64,000 nt of DNA from Gp6-AA40 sp035293405 (GTDB lineage Bacteria; Acidobacteriota; Vicinamibacteria; Vicinamibacterales; UBA2999), in the NCBI GenBank assembly GCA_035293405.1, contig DATDOE010000065.1, positions 48,388 through 112,387 of the forward strand, in the 5' to 3' direction. A program made the position numbers and the translations under genes. The notes under the pieces are model-generated. The model was not told the DNA's origin. It saw nothing but the letters and a program-made list of their open reading frames with translations, and searched no databases. Each line of letters starts with the position of its first letter. Positions within the stretch are counted from its first letter, which is position 1. Below are positions 1 through 7,814 of the stretch, piece after piece.

Positions 1-1432
1 CCGGGTTGAACGATACGAGCAGGATCCGATCGGTGCGGAATCCGGGATCGACGCGCTGCGCCGCGAGAAACGCCCGAATCAGCAGACCCGACGAGGCGAG
101 GACGACCACGCAGATGGCGACCTGAAGCCCGACGAGTGCCGAGCGGATCGTGATCCTTCTCCCGGTGGACCCCTCATCGCGTTGCTTCAGCCAGCTGCTC
201 AACCCGGCGCGGGCGCTCTGCAGCGCCGGCGTGATTCCAAACAACACGCCGGTGACGAGCGACATCACGACGGCAAACAACAGAACCCGCGCGTCGAGGC
301 GCAGGTCGATCGAGAGGGGCAAGGCACTCGGGATGACGAGGACCGTGGAGAGATAGACCCGCGTCCACTCGGCGACCAGGAGACCGATCGCGCCTCCGCA
401 GAATGCCAGCAGAAGACTCTCCGTCATGAGCTGCGCGATCAGACGTCGTCGCGTCGCGCCCACCGCCGCGCGCAGCGCCATTTCACGGGTCCGCGACGCG
501 CGCCTCGAGAGCATCAGGTTCGCGACGTTGGCGCAGGCGAGGAGCAGGAGCAGACCCACCAGGCCCATCAGGATGAACGCACCCTGGACGCCGCCGGAGT
601 CGAGCCGGGCGCGGGCCGTGAGCTCAGGGAGCACGAGTGCGGTCCGGCTCCGATTCGTGTCGGGGTAGCGGTTCCGCAGTCCGCTGGCCAGTACCGCGAG
701 CTCGCTCGTCGCCTGCTCGGCATTCGTACGGTTCCGCAGACGCCCGAGCAACGTCAGCCACTGGCTCGCGCGGTCGTCGAGCACGTTGGCCGGCAGCGCC
801 GGCAGCACGCTGCGGAGCGCCGTGAGCGGGATGAAGACGTCGGGATGGAAATAGAGCTCGGTGCCCGTGAAGGCTTCCGGGGCGACACCGACGATCGTGA
901 AGTCCGCGCCGGACAGCAGGATGTGCGTGCCGACGACAGTGGGAGCGCTCGCGAATGCGCGTACCCACAGCCGGTGGCTGATGACCGCGACCCTCGCCAT
1001 GCTGCGTTCGTCGTCGGCGCGGAAGCCGCGGCCGAGTGTGGGTTCGACGCCGAGCACTGCGAAGAAGTTGCTGCTCACCGCCCATCCACCCAGATACTGG
1101 GCGGGCTGGTCGCGGTTCCTGGCGAGCGCGAAGTCGGCCGTCTCGTAGGCGATCAGCCCCGACAGCGTCGTCGCGTTGGCGCGGAAGTCCAGATAGTCCG
1201 GATACGAGGCATCGCCGTACGGCGCCTCCGGCGTGCTGCTGAAGACGCGAACGATCTCTCCCGGCCGCGGCACGTCGGGCGGTCTCAGTGCGGTGGCATC
1301 GGCCACGCCGAACATCGCCGTGTTGGCGCCGATGCCCAGCGCCAGCGTGATGATGGCCGCGGCTGCGAACGCCGGCGTCCGTCGCAGCGACCGAGCCGCG
1401 TATTTGACGTCTTGCCAGATGGTGTCGATCAT
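1..1432 (-). CDS. ADOP-family ABC permease (MacB/FtsX type), C-terminal part cut by window edge
   Basis: The reading frame is open from an ATG at 1432 to the window edge (477 codons seen). It begins MIDTIWQDVKYAARSLRR, the usual ADOP start, followed by a first membrane segment containing TLALGIGANTAMF at about residues 25-45. A periplasmic MacB_PCD-like domain follows, then the first FtsX block with LLLLACANVANLMLSRR and AVGATRRRLIAQLMTES near 270-340. The last visible residues lie just after the second-half membrane segment. The second half should lie to the left of the window. It is the last permease of the minus-strand array and sits 192 bp after the stop of the preceding permease. The transported substrate cannot be told from sequence. 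Confidence 0.9.
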   Translation of the reverse strand, partial: MIDTIWQDVKYAARSLRRTPAFAAAAIITLALGIGANTAMFGVADATALRPPDVPRPGEIVRVFSSTPEAPYGDASYPDYLDFRANATTLSGLIAYETADFALARNRDQPAQYLGGWAVSSNFFAVLGVEPTLGRGFRADDERSMARVAVISHRLWVRAFASAPTVVGTHILLSGADFTIVGVAPEAFTGTELYFHPDVFIPLTALRSVLPALPANVLDDRASQWLTLLGRLRNRTNAEQATSELAVLASGLRNRYPDTNRSRTALVLPELTARARLDSGGVQGAFILMGLVGLLLLLACANVANLMLSRRASRTREMALRAAVGATRRRLIAQLMTESLLLAFCGGAIGLLVAEWTRVYLSTVLVIPSALPLSIDLRLDARVLLFAVVMSLVTGVLFGITPALQSARAGLSSWLKQRDEGSTGRRITIRSALVGLQVAICVVVLASSGLLIRAFLAAQRVDPGFRTDRILLVSFNP

Positions 1433-1621
1433 TGGTGATTCGTGATTGGTGAGTGGTGAATCGTTGTTGATGGTCGATTTCTGATTGGCGATTCGATGAC
1501 GATTTCGTGACTCGCAACAACGGCGACCGTCAATAGGCAGCAATCAAGAGTCATGAATCACCATCGTCAACGATTCACCAACCACGGATCACCACTCATC
1601 AATACTGCAGGCGGCATTTGA
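1433..1621. repeat. GATTGGTGA-rich inverted-repeat spacer, copy 1
   Basis: This is an AT-rich spacer between two permease genes. Its left half is rich in GATTGGTGA/GTGAATCGTT words and its right half in the complementary TCACCAA/AACGATTCACC words, so the strand could fold into a long imperfect hairpin. The left end abuts the permease start codon (CACCAATG on the minus strand). Three related spacers occur at 9845-9980, 14960-15107 and 17586-17731. Function is unknown; translational coupling, mRNA stabilisation or a mobile repeat are all possible. Confidence 0.7.
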
Positions 1622-1624
1622 GCT

Positions 1625-4081
1625 TTATTCAGTCCGCAGTGACATCATCGGATCTGCCGTCGCCGCGCGCCGCGCGGGCAGATAACAGGCGGCCGCGGCA
1701 CTCACGAAGATTACAGCCACAGCCGCCGCGTAGGTCGGCACATCCGTCGCGACGACACCAAACAGGAGCGCGTCAACGAGTCTGCTGCTGGCGAGCGCGC
1801 CTCCGATGCCCGCAGCGGTTCCCGCCGCTACCAGCAAGAAACCTTCACGCATCACCAGCGCCAGCAGATCCGCCGGACGCGCGCCGATCGCCGCGCGAAC
1901 CCCCAACTCCCGGCGCCTCGAGACCACGCGGTACGCCAGCGTCGCATAGAGGCCAAGCGCGGCAATCCCCAGTGCCAGCGCTCCGAAGACGGATACGAGC
2001 GTGGTGATCGCTCGATCCTGAACGAGTGCGCGATCGAGAAGGTCGGCGGCGGTATCCACCGTCGGAGTCGGCAGCAGAGAGTCTTCCGCTAGAACTGACT
2101 GGCGCAGGAGCCCTGCGAGCGCATCTGGATTGGCCTCTGTGCGGACGGCAAAACGGATGCTCGACAGCTCGGCGGCGGGCAGTTGCTGATACGGCAGATA
2201 GAAGCGAAGGCGGATCTCGTCACGCGGGCCGCGCGGTTTGACGTCGGCGGCAACGCCGACCACCTCCCGTGCGCGGGTGTCGCGCCATAGCATCCGTCGT
2301 CCGATCGCCGATGCGTCGCCGAAGTAGTACCGAGCCAGGGCCTGATTGATGACGATCACGCGCGCCGACGATGCCTCGTCGGCCTCCGAGAAGTCACGCC
2401 CAGCAACGAGCGGGATCCCCATCGTTCGGAAGTAGCGCGGCCCGACAGGATCGAAGCGCTCCTGTTGAAGGCGATCCGAATCATCCGTCATGTCGACCGG
2501 CCGCATGCGGTTCGTGCTGCTGTCGCGTCCGGTGAGTACGCCATTCTCGGTCAGGGTCACCGACTGAACGCCGGGCACGGCCTCGAGCCGTGCCAGCAGG
2601 CGCGAGGCGAGCGCGCGGTACCGCGCGCCCAGATACCCGGCGGCGCGCGGATCGACGTCGACAATCAGGAGCCTTTCGCGCGCGAAGCCGAGGTCCGCGC
2701 CTCGTAGATTGAGAAGTGTGCGCACGACCAGGCCGGCGCCGACGAGGAGAACGATGGAGGTCGCGACCTGCCCGACCACGAGCAGCGACGCGGGCCCCGA
2801 GCGGCGTTGATGCCCCGAGACCGGCGCACCCTTGAACGCCGCGACGGTGTCGACCCTGGCGGATTGCCAGGCCGGCGCAACGCCAAACAGGATGACCGTT
2901 CCGGCGGCCACGATCGTCACAAAGAGCAGCAACCGCGCATCAAGTGTGATGTGGACCGGCAACGGCGCAGCATTGACCGACATCAGTTGCAGGAGTCCGC
3001 TCTTCGCCCACCAGCCGATCGCGAGTCCGGCGGCCGTGCCGAGCGCGGCCAGTAGCGCGCTCTCGGTCAGACGCTCACGAAAGAGCCGCGCTCGCGATAC
3101 GCCGAGCGCCAGACGCACGGCAATGTCACGGCGCATCGCGACGGCGCGAATGAGCAACAGATTGGCGACGTTTGCGCATGCGATGAGGAGCACCAGCGCC
3201 ACGGCCGCCATCAGCAGTTGAAGCGGGCGGCCGAACTCGCGTCGGAATGCAGAGATACCTCTCGCCGCCGGTTCGAGCGACACCGTGGCACGCTCGAAGT
3301 CACGGCGAGCGTCGGGGGCGATTCGATTCCCGAATATCTCGAGCAAGGTCTGACGAAAGTCCAGGGTCAGCGAGGCGGCGGCCCGAGTCAGGTTGACGCC
3401 CGGCTTGATCCGTCCGATGATCCCGAGCCACGCAGTCCCTGCGCTGTTCAGCAGGTCTCGTCCCGGAATCACCTGACTCCACATCGTCAAGGGAATCCAG
3501 AGATCAGGCGCGGCTCCGACTTGCTCTCCGAAAAACGTGCCCGGGGCGATACCGACGATAGTGAGCGGCGCTTTGTTGACGATGATCTGTTGCCCGACGA
3601 CCGAAGGGTCAGCCGCGAAGCGGCGCTGCCAGTACCCGTGGCTCAGCATCGCGACCGGCTGCGGACGACCGAGCCGATCGTCATCGGTCGTCAAGGCTCG
3701 CCCCGCCAGTGCACCGACGCCCAACGTGGTGAAGTAGGAGCCCGAGACGAAAGAGATCTGCGCCGACTCCGACTGGCCGTTCGACCTCCGGATGGTGGCA
3801 TCGCTGATGCCCGACGTCGCGAGCAGGCCGGTGAACAGATCAGTGCGCTGCGCGAACCGCTGGAACACGGGATAGGAGTAGTCGCCGACACGAAGCGCGA
3901 CGAGCTCTTCCGGACGATCCACCGGGAGTGAGCGCAGCATCACGGCGTCGACAAGCGAGAAGATCGCGGTGTTGGCGCCGATGCCAAGCGCGAGAGTGAC
4001 GACAGCGGCGACAGTGAATCCGGGCGTCCGCCGAAGCGATCGCGCTCCGTGCCTGAGGTCCTGCCACAGACGTTCGACCAT
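1625..4081 (-). CDS. ADOP-family ABC permease (MacB/FtsX type)
   Basis: This 818-residue protein has the complete duplicated MacB_PCD-FtsX-MacB_PCD-FtsX layout of the acidobacterial orphan permeases. It starts MVERLWQDLRHGARSLRR. The first membrane segment spans about residues 22-50 (VVTLALGIGANTAIFSL). The first FtsX block carries LLIACANVANLLLIRAVAMRR and the second FtsX block ends in ARRAATADPMMSLRTE. Unlike several members of the array it has no GATTGGTGA spacer upstream; upstream is the HNH fragment at 4143-5213. It is therefore the first permease after the interruption of the array. It is predicted to be an inner-membrane exporter or release-type permease; substrate unknown. Confidence 0.92.
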   Translation of the reverse strand: MVERLWQDLRHGARSLRRTPGFTVAAVVTLALGIGANTAIFSLVDAVMLRSLPVDRPEELVALRVGDYSYPVFQRFAQRTDLFTGLLATSGISDATIRRSNGQSESAQISFVSGSYFTTLGVGALAGRALTTDDDRLGRPQPVAMLSHGYWQRRFAADPSVVGQQIIVNKAPLTIVGIAPGTFFGEQVGAAPDLWIPLTMWSQVIPGRDLLNSAGTAWLGIIGRIKPGVNLTRAAASLTLDFRQTLLEIFGNRIAPDARRDFERATVSLEPAARGISAFRREFGRPLQLLMAAVALVLLIACANVANLLLIRAVAMRRDIAVRLALGVSRARLFRERLTESALLAALGTAAGLAIGWWAKSGLLQLMSVNAAPLPVHITLDARLLLFVTIVAAGTVILFGVAPAWQSARVDTVAAFKGAPVSGHQRRSGPASLLVVGQVATSIVLLVGAGLVVRTLLNLRGADLGFARERLLIVDVDPRAAGYLGARYRALASRLLARLEAVPGVQSVTLTENGVLTGRDSSTNRMRPVDMTDDSDRLQQERFDPVGPRYFRTMGIPLVAGRDFSEADEASSARVIVINQALARYYFGDASAIGRRMLWRDTRAREVVGVAADVKPRGPRDEIRLRFYLPYQQLPAAELSSIRFAVRTEANPDALAGLLRQSVLAEDSLLPTPTVDTAADLLDRALVQDRAITTLVSVFGALALGIAALGLYATLAYRVVSRRRELGVRAAIGARPADLLALVMREGFLLVAAGTAAGIGGALASSRLVDALLFGVVATDVPTYAAAVAVIFVSAAAACYLPARRAATADPMMSLRTE

Positions 4082-4142
4082 CCAGCGCCTCCAGCCTTGA
4101 TCACCGCGATTACCAAGGCTTATGCCAGAGCGCTGCGTCCTG

Positions 4143-5213
4143 TTAACCGATAGACGGCAAGGTAGTTGTCCCCCGATGCGATCGCGGCTTCGCGGCCTGT
4201 TTGTTCGGTGGTGGGACGATCCTGTTCAGAGTCGGGCACGCGTGACGGGCCTGACGGACCGCTCTAGCGCTGCTCCAGCGCGGACTTGAATCCGGAACGA
4301 GAGCAGCTGCGGCTTCGCGACTCGGTCCGGACCGAGTCGTGATCCACGACAGCGAGTCCGAGCGTTCCCGTACCACCGGCGGCGAGGGCCCAACGAAATA
4401 CAGGTCGGCCTCGTGCTGGTTGTGCGCGCGGCATCTGAGCTCGATATTGGCTGGAGACGCCTGACCGCCGGCCGCATGCGGCACCACGTGGTGAAACTCG
4501 AGAAAGCCGTGTTCGGTGCATCGCCCCTGCGCGCCTACGAACGCACATCGCCCCTCGTCACGAGTCCAGACCTGACGGCGGACCGCCGCCGGAATCCGGC
4601 GCGATCCCTGGGCTCTGCCTCGTGGCGCTCGAGCTCGGGGCGCGACCGCCAGCTTGGTGCGCTCGAGGTGCTCGAGCAGCAGTGTCAACGCACGATCGAA
4701 GATAACGGCCACGTCACCGTCAGGAACGCTGTGCCGCATCAGATCCTGCACACGCCGCAGCTTGTCGAAGGTCTCGACGGTCGCCGTGAACTGCACTTTA
4801 TAGCTTGTGGGCGCGAGTGGACGGATGACTGCCGGGCGGTGTGACCGCTGGAGCACGGGCACTGCCGCCGGTGGCTCCGGTGATGTGTCGGACGGGCGCG
4901 TCATCTCCAAAGGTGGCGACGTATTTGACGCGACGGATGGTCTGACCGGCGGCGGAAGCTTGCGGACCGACGACACAATAAGTGCCTGAGGGCGAAGCGT
5001 CGCGACCAGGTGCTCCACGTCGCGCTTGCTCTTGTGGCGCGCCGCATCGAGCACCTCGCGGTGACTAGCCGGCGTGAGGTGGGGCGCCAGCAGGCCAACG
5101 GCCGTCAGCGTCAGCTCACCGCTGGTGAGCCGATCGAGGATGACGGGGAAGCGTTGTGCCGCACGCGCCGCCTCGATGCGCCCGTAGGCCGCGTGCTCGG
5201 ACAGGTGCAGCAC
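4143..5213 (-). CDS. HNH endonuclease-domain protein, 5' truncated
   Basis: The protein has 356 residues. The N-terminal half (LHLSEHAAYGRIEAARAAQRFP, LTAVGLLAPHLTPASHREVLD, KSKRDVEHLVA) matches what I recall of a widespread acidobacterial HNH protein. The HNH motif at about residues 215-265 reads CAFVGAQGRC, then FLEFHHVVPHAAGGQ, then NIELRCRAHNQHEA, with conserved His, Asn and His. Family members have a longer N-terminus. Here family-like sequence (IASLAELDARRLYLGEGCSS) continues upstream in frame to about 5300 but has no start codon and then runs into a nucleotidyltransferase gene in another frame. The GTG at 5213 is only the first start codon available. The 3' tail after about residue 275 is low-complexity and may be frameshifted. 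It is likely a decaying gene. Confidence 0.65.
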   Translation of the reverse strand: MLHLSEHAAYGRIEAARAAQRFPVILDRLTSGELTLTAVGLLAPHLTPASHREVLDAARHKSKRDVEHLVATLRPQALIVSSVRKLPPPVRPSVASNTSPPLEMTRPSDTSPEPPAAVPVLQRSHRPAVIRPLAPTSYKVQFTATVETFDKLRRVQDLMRHSVPDGDVAVIFDRALTLLLEHLERTKLAVAPRARAPRGRAQGSRRIPAAVRRQVWTRDEGRCAFVGAQGRCTEHGFLEFHHVVPHAAGGQASPANIELRCRAHNQHEADLYFVGPSPPVVRERSDSLSWITTRSGPSREAAAALVPDSSPRWSSARAVRQARHACPTLNRIVPPPNKQAAKPRSHRGTTTLPSIG

Positions 5214-5733
5214 CTGCGTGCAGTACGTAAACAGCGAAGAGCACCCTTCGCCGAGGTAGAGCCGTCGCGCATCGAGCTCCGCCAGCGACGCGATCAGCTT
5301 TCGATTTGACGATATGCAGGAGCCTGGCCACGGGCACGCTGACGCCGTCCACTTCGAAAGTCCGGCGCTCGTTCCACACCGCTTCGAAGTCGAAGCCGGC
5401 CATTACCAGGGTCAGATCGATCTCGAGATCGCCCTCACCAGTTCCTCGCACGAGAGCGCGTCGCTCGACCACACGACGAGCCAGTTCCTCGTCGCGAGGA
5501 CGATCCAGCGGTTCGTTGCCGGCCCACAGGGACACACGCGCCGCCTCACAGGCCTCCCAGGCTCGTAGAAGGTTGAGTGGATCGAGTGGGAGGAACAGGT
5601 CGCGATCGCGGGTTCTGAACGACGCCGAGCCCGCGGGCGAGTAGTAGTTGGCGCCCCAGACGCCAATCAGTACGAATCGTACCTGGCGCTCGTGAAAGCC
5701 GTGGAGAACCTGGCTGAACGGGTCGTGTGTCAC
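5116..5733 (-). CDS. Nucleotidyltransferase-fold protein (AbiEii/MNT-like), 3' end replaced by out-of-frame HNH gene sequence
   Basis: Residues 1-147 look like a minimal nucleotidyltransferase. They contain VLIGVWGANYYSPAG (glycine motif), then TRDRDLFLP with an Asp-x-Asp pair at D43/D45, and a third acidic position near LEIDLT (D106). They end in VARLLHIVKSKAD, the usual last helix of such proteins. After D147 the frame enters the HNH gene in a different frame and yields Arg/Ala-rich nonsense to the stop. The start is a GTG that overlaps the stop of the 74-residue upstream gene (GTGA), so the two were an operon. Members of this fold act as toxins or nucleotidylation enzymes. This one is probably truncated and may be inactive. 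Confidence 0.6.
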   Translation of the reverse strand: MTHDPFSQVLHGFHERQVRFVLIGVWGANYYSPAGSASFRTRDRDLFLPLDPLNLLRAWEACEAARVSLWAGNEPLDRPRDEELARRVVERRALVRGTGEGDLEIDLTLVMAGFDFEAVWNERRTFEVDGVSVPVARLLHIVKSKADRVAGGARCATALPRRRVLFAVYVLHAGAAPVRARGLRAHRGGACGTTLPRHPRSAHQR

Positions 5734-5954
5734 GGCAGGCGCTGAGCGCGCGCGAAGTGTTGTCGATCGCTCAGGTCAGCTCGCCAGACCCATGACTTGT
5801 CTGCGCCGGACTGGTTCTGCGGCAGCCGCTCGACGGCTTCGATCGCTGCCAGGTACTCGGTGCTGAGGGGCGGCCAGCCGGCCTCCCGCTGCTCGCGTAC
5901 CCACTCCACTGCACGGTCGATGGCGTCGAGCGCCTCCCTGGTGTCGGCGTCCAT
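5730..5954 (-). CDS. Small hypothetical protein upstream of the nucleotidyltransferase
   Basis: This 74-residue acidic protein starts MDADTREALDAIDRAVEWVREQ, has a mostly helical composition and no membrane segment. Its TGA stop overlaps the GTG start of the nucleotidyltransferase gene, which implies translational coupling. A small partner directly upstream of an Asp-x-Asp nucleotidyltransferase suggests a toxin-antitoxin-like pair, but I do not recognise the family. The start codon faces that of the sigma factor gene at 6013 across only 58 bp, so the two share a divergent promoter region. Confidence 0.6.
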   Translation of the reverse strand: MDADTREALDAIDRAVEWVREQREAGWPPLSTEYLAAIEAVERLPQNQSGADKSWVWRADLSDRQHFARAQRLP

Positions 5955-6012
5955 ATCCCAAATTGTAGCGCCGAGCTAACCTTTCGGGCTGCGGATGGGA
6001 CTTTACCTGTAG

Positions 6013-7257
6013 ATGGATGCGCTCGAATCCCTCGTGACCCGCGCCCGGGAGGGCGACGCCGCTGCGTTCGACGTCCTGGTGCGTCGCTTTCAGGATATGG
6101 CCGTGGGCTACGGCTATTCGATCCTCCACGACTTCCATCTGGCGGAGGACGCGGCGCAGGAAGCGTTCTTCGAAGCCTACCGCACCATCTCGAAGCTTCG
6201 CGAGCCGGTGGCGTTCGCGGGCTGGTTCCGCCGCATCGTGTTCAAGCAGTGCGACCGCATCACGCGCCGGCGTGCGGTGGCCACCGTGCCGATCGACGCG
6301 AGTCATGAGCCGGAGGCCCCGGCCCCGACGGAGACCGAGAGGAGGGAACAGGTGCTCGAAGCCGTACGTCACCTGCCCGAGCACGAGCGGGAGACCGTGC
6401 TGCTGTTCTACATCAGCGGCTACTCGATGGATGAGGTCGCCACGTTCCTGGAAGTCCCGGTGTCGACGATCAAGGGACGCCTCCACTCGGCGCGGGAGCG
6501 GCTGCGCGCGATGCTGCTCGATTCGGTCGAGGACGGGCTGCGATCGCGCCGGCCATCTCGCAATGAGGACTTCGCGACGTCGGTGGTGGACCTCCTCAAG
6601 GCCGCGCGCGCGGGAGACGTTGGTCGCGTCAAGGAATTGCTGCAGGCCGATCCGCGTCTCCTCGTCGCCCGAGATCCGATGGGGAACACCGCCCTCATCA
6701 TCGCGGTGAACAGCGGACACGATGCGCTGGCGGCGCTGCTGTTCGATGCCGGCGTCGAGCCAGGCTTTCACGAGTCGGCGGCGATCGGCGACACCGGACG
6801 AGTGCGAGCTGCGCTCGATCGGGACCCGAGCCTGCTCGAGACGCATTCATCGGAGGGCTTTCCAGCCCTCGGGCTCGCGGCGCACTTCGGCCACCTCGAG
6901 ACGATGGCCGCGCTGCTCGATCGTGGCGCCGATGTGAACCAGGTGGCTGGTCATCGCCTTGGCGTCACGCCGCTGCACGCGGCGCTGTTCGGCCGGCAGC
7001 TCGAGGCCGCACAGCTTCTCATCGAACGCGGCGCGGACGTAACCGCTGCCCGCGCCGGCGCCGGGTGGAAGCGCGCGGGGTGGACGCCCCTGCACTACGC
7101 CGCCGGCCTTGGCTTCGGCGCGCTGGTGATTCCGCTGCTCGAGAGAGGCGCGGATCCTTCCGGCCGGGACGAGGAAGGCAAGACACCACTCGACGTAGCG
7201 ATCGATACCAACCACCACGAGATTGCGGACGCGCTCCGCGCCAGAGGTGCGAGATGA
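6013..7257 (+). CDS. ECF sigma factor fused to C-terminal ankyrin repeats
   Basis: The protein has 414 residues in two parts. Residues 1-170 form an ECF sigma-70 factor: region 2 at about 8-80 (HLAEDAAQEAFFEAYR, then FAGWFRRIVFKQC) and region 4 at about 112-168 (LPEHERETVLLFYISGYSMDE, then VPVSTIKGRLHSARERLR). Residues 190-414 are ankyrin repeats (GNTALIIAVNSGH, LLDRGADVNQ, GVTPLHAALFGR, GWTPLHYAAG, LLERGADPSGRDEEGKTPLDVA). No anti-sigma gene is adjacent, and the ankyrin tail may itself be the regulatory module. The stop overlaps the next ankyrin gene by ATGA, so the two are co-translated. The fusion is continuous, with no frame break. Its promoter targets are unknown. Confidence 0.9.
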   Translation: MDALESLVTRAREGDAAAFDVLVRRFQDMAVGYGYSILHDFHLAEDAAQEAFFEAYRTISKLREPVAFAGWFRRIVFKQCDRITRRRAVATVPIDASHEPEAPAPTETERREQVLEAVRHLPEHERETVLLFYISGYSMDEVATFLEVPVSTIKGRLHSARERLRAMLLDSVEDGLRSRRPSRNEDFATSVVDLLKAARAGDVGRVKELLQADPRLLVARDPMGNTALIIAVNSGHDALAALLFDAGVEPGFHESAAIGDTGRVRAALDRDPSLLETHSSEGFPALGLAAHFGHLETMAALLDRGADVNQVAGHRLGVTPLHAALFGRQLEAAQLLIERGADVTAARAGAGWKRAGWTPLHYAAGLGFGALVIPLLERGADPSGRDEEGKTPLDVAIDTNHHEIADALRARGAR

Positions 7258-7814
7258 CCGTCAGCGAGATCCTGCAGGCGAAGTACTCCAGAAACGAGGT
7301 CCGCGTCGAAGAGCTCTTGAAGAGCGGTATCACACTGAGCATCTTCGAAGCCGCCGCCACCGGCCAGACGGCTCGCGTTCGCGAGCTGCTCAGCGCCGAT
7401 CCGGCCCTCGTCAACGCCTACGCGCCCGATGGCTTCTTTCCCCTGGCCCTGGCGGTGTTCTTCGGCAACAAGGCGACCGCCGAAATGCTGCTCGATGCGG
7501 GGGCCGACGTGAATCAGCAGTCGCGGGAGGCGATGAAGATCAGATCGCTTCAATCGGCGGTCGCTGCTCGCCGACTCGATCTTGCCGAGATGCTGCTGGC
7601 TCGCGGCGCCAATCCCGACGCGCGCGGCGAAGGCGGATTCACCGCGCTGCATGGGGTCGCGGTCTCAGGCCAGGTGGATCTCGCCCGTCTTCTCGTGAAG
7701 CACGGTGCGGACGTCAACGCCAAGGATGATGCGGGGAAGACCTCGCTGTCGCTCGCGACGAGTGGACAGAAGGCGGAGATGGCAGTGTTCCTGCGCGAGC
7801 ACGGCGGAACCTAG
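7254..7814 (+). CDS. Ankyrin-repeat protein coupled to the ECF-ankyrin sigma factor
   Basis: The protein has 186 residues and starts at the ATG inside the ATGA overlap with the sigma gene. Longer upstream GTG starts would run through the sigma gene in another frame. Ankyrin units are visible: LLSADPALVNAYAPDGFFPLALAVFFG, MLLDAGADVNQQ, LLARGANPDARGEGGFTALHGVAVSG and LLVKHGADVNAKDDAGKTSLSLA. No signal peptide is seen, so it should be cytoplasmic. The tight coupling and related repeats suggest it partners with or titrates the ankyrin tail of the sigma factor; this is inference. The stop TAG is immediately followed by the complement of the convergent gene's TAG. Confidence 0.85.
   Translation: MTVSEILQAKYSRNEVRVEELLKSGITLSIFEAAATGQTARVRELLSADPALVNAYAPDGFFPLALAVFFGNKATAEMLLDAGADVNQQSREAMKIRSLQSAVAARRLDLAEMLLARGANPDARGEGGFTALHGVAVSGQVDLARLLVKHGADVNAKDDAGKTSLSLATSGQKAEMAVFLREHGGT

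Noticed and set aside
182..1438. Long plus-strand open frame (418 codons) opposite the first permease
   Set aside because: It is rich in Arg, Glu and Gln with no domain; the minus strand encodes a standard permease. Similar antisense frames oppose most high-GC genes in the window.
5776..6846. 356-codon minus-strand frame opposite the ECF-ankyrin gene
   Set aside because: It overlaps the small gene at 5730-5954 and the sigma factor, has no recognisable domain, and the sigma reading on the plus strand is unmistakable.
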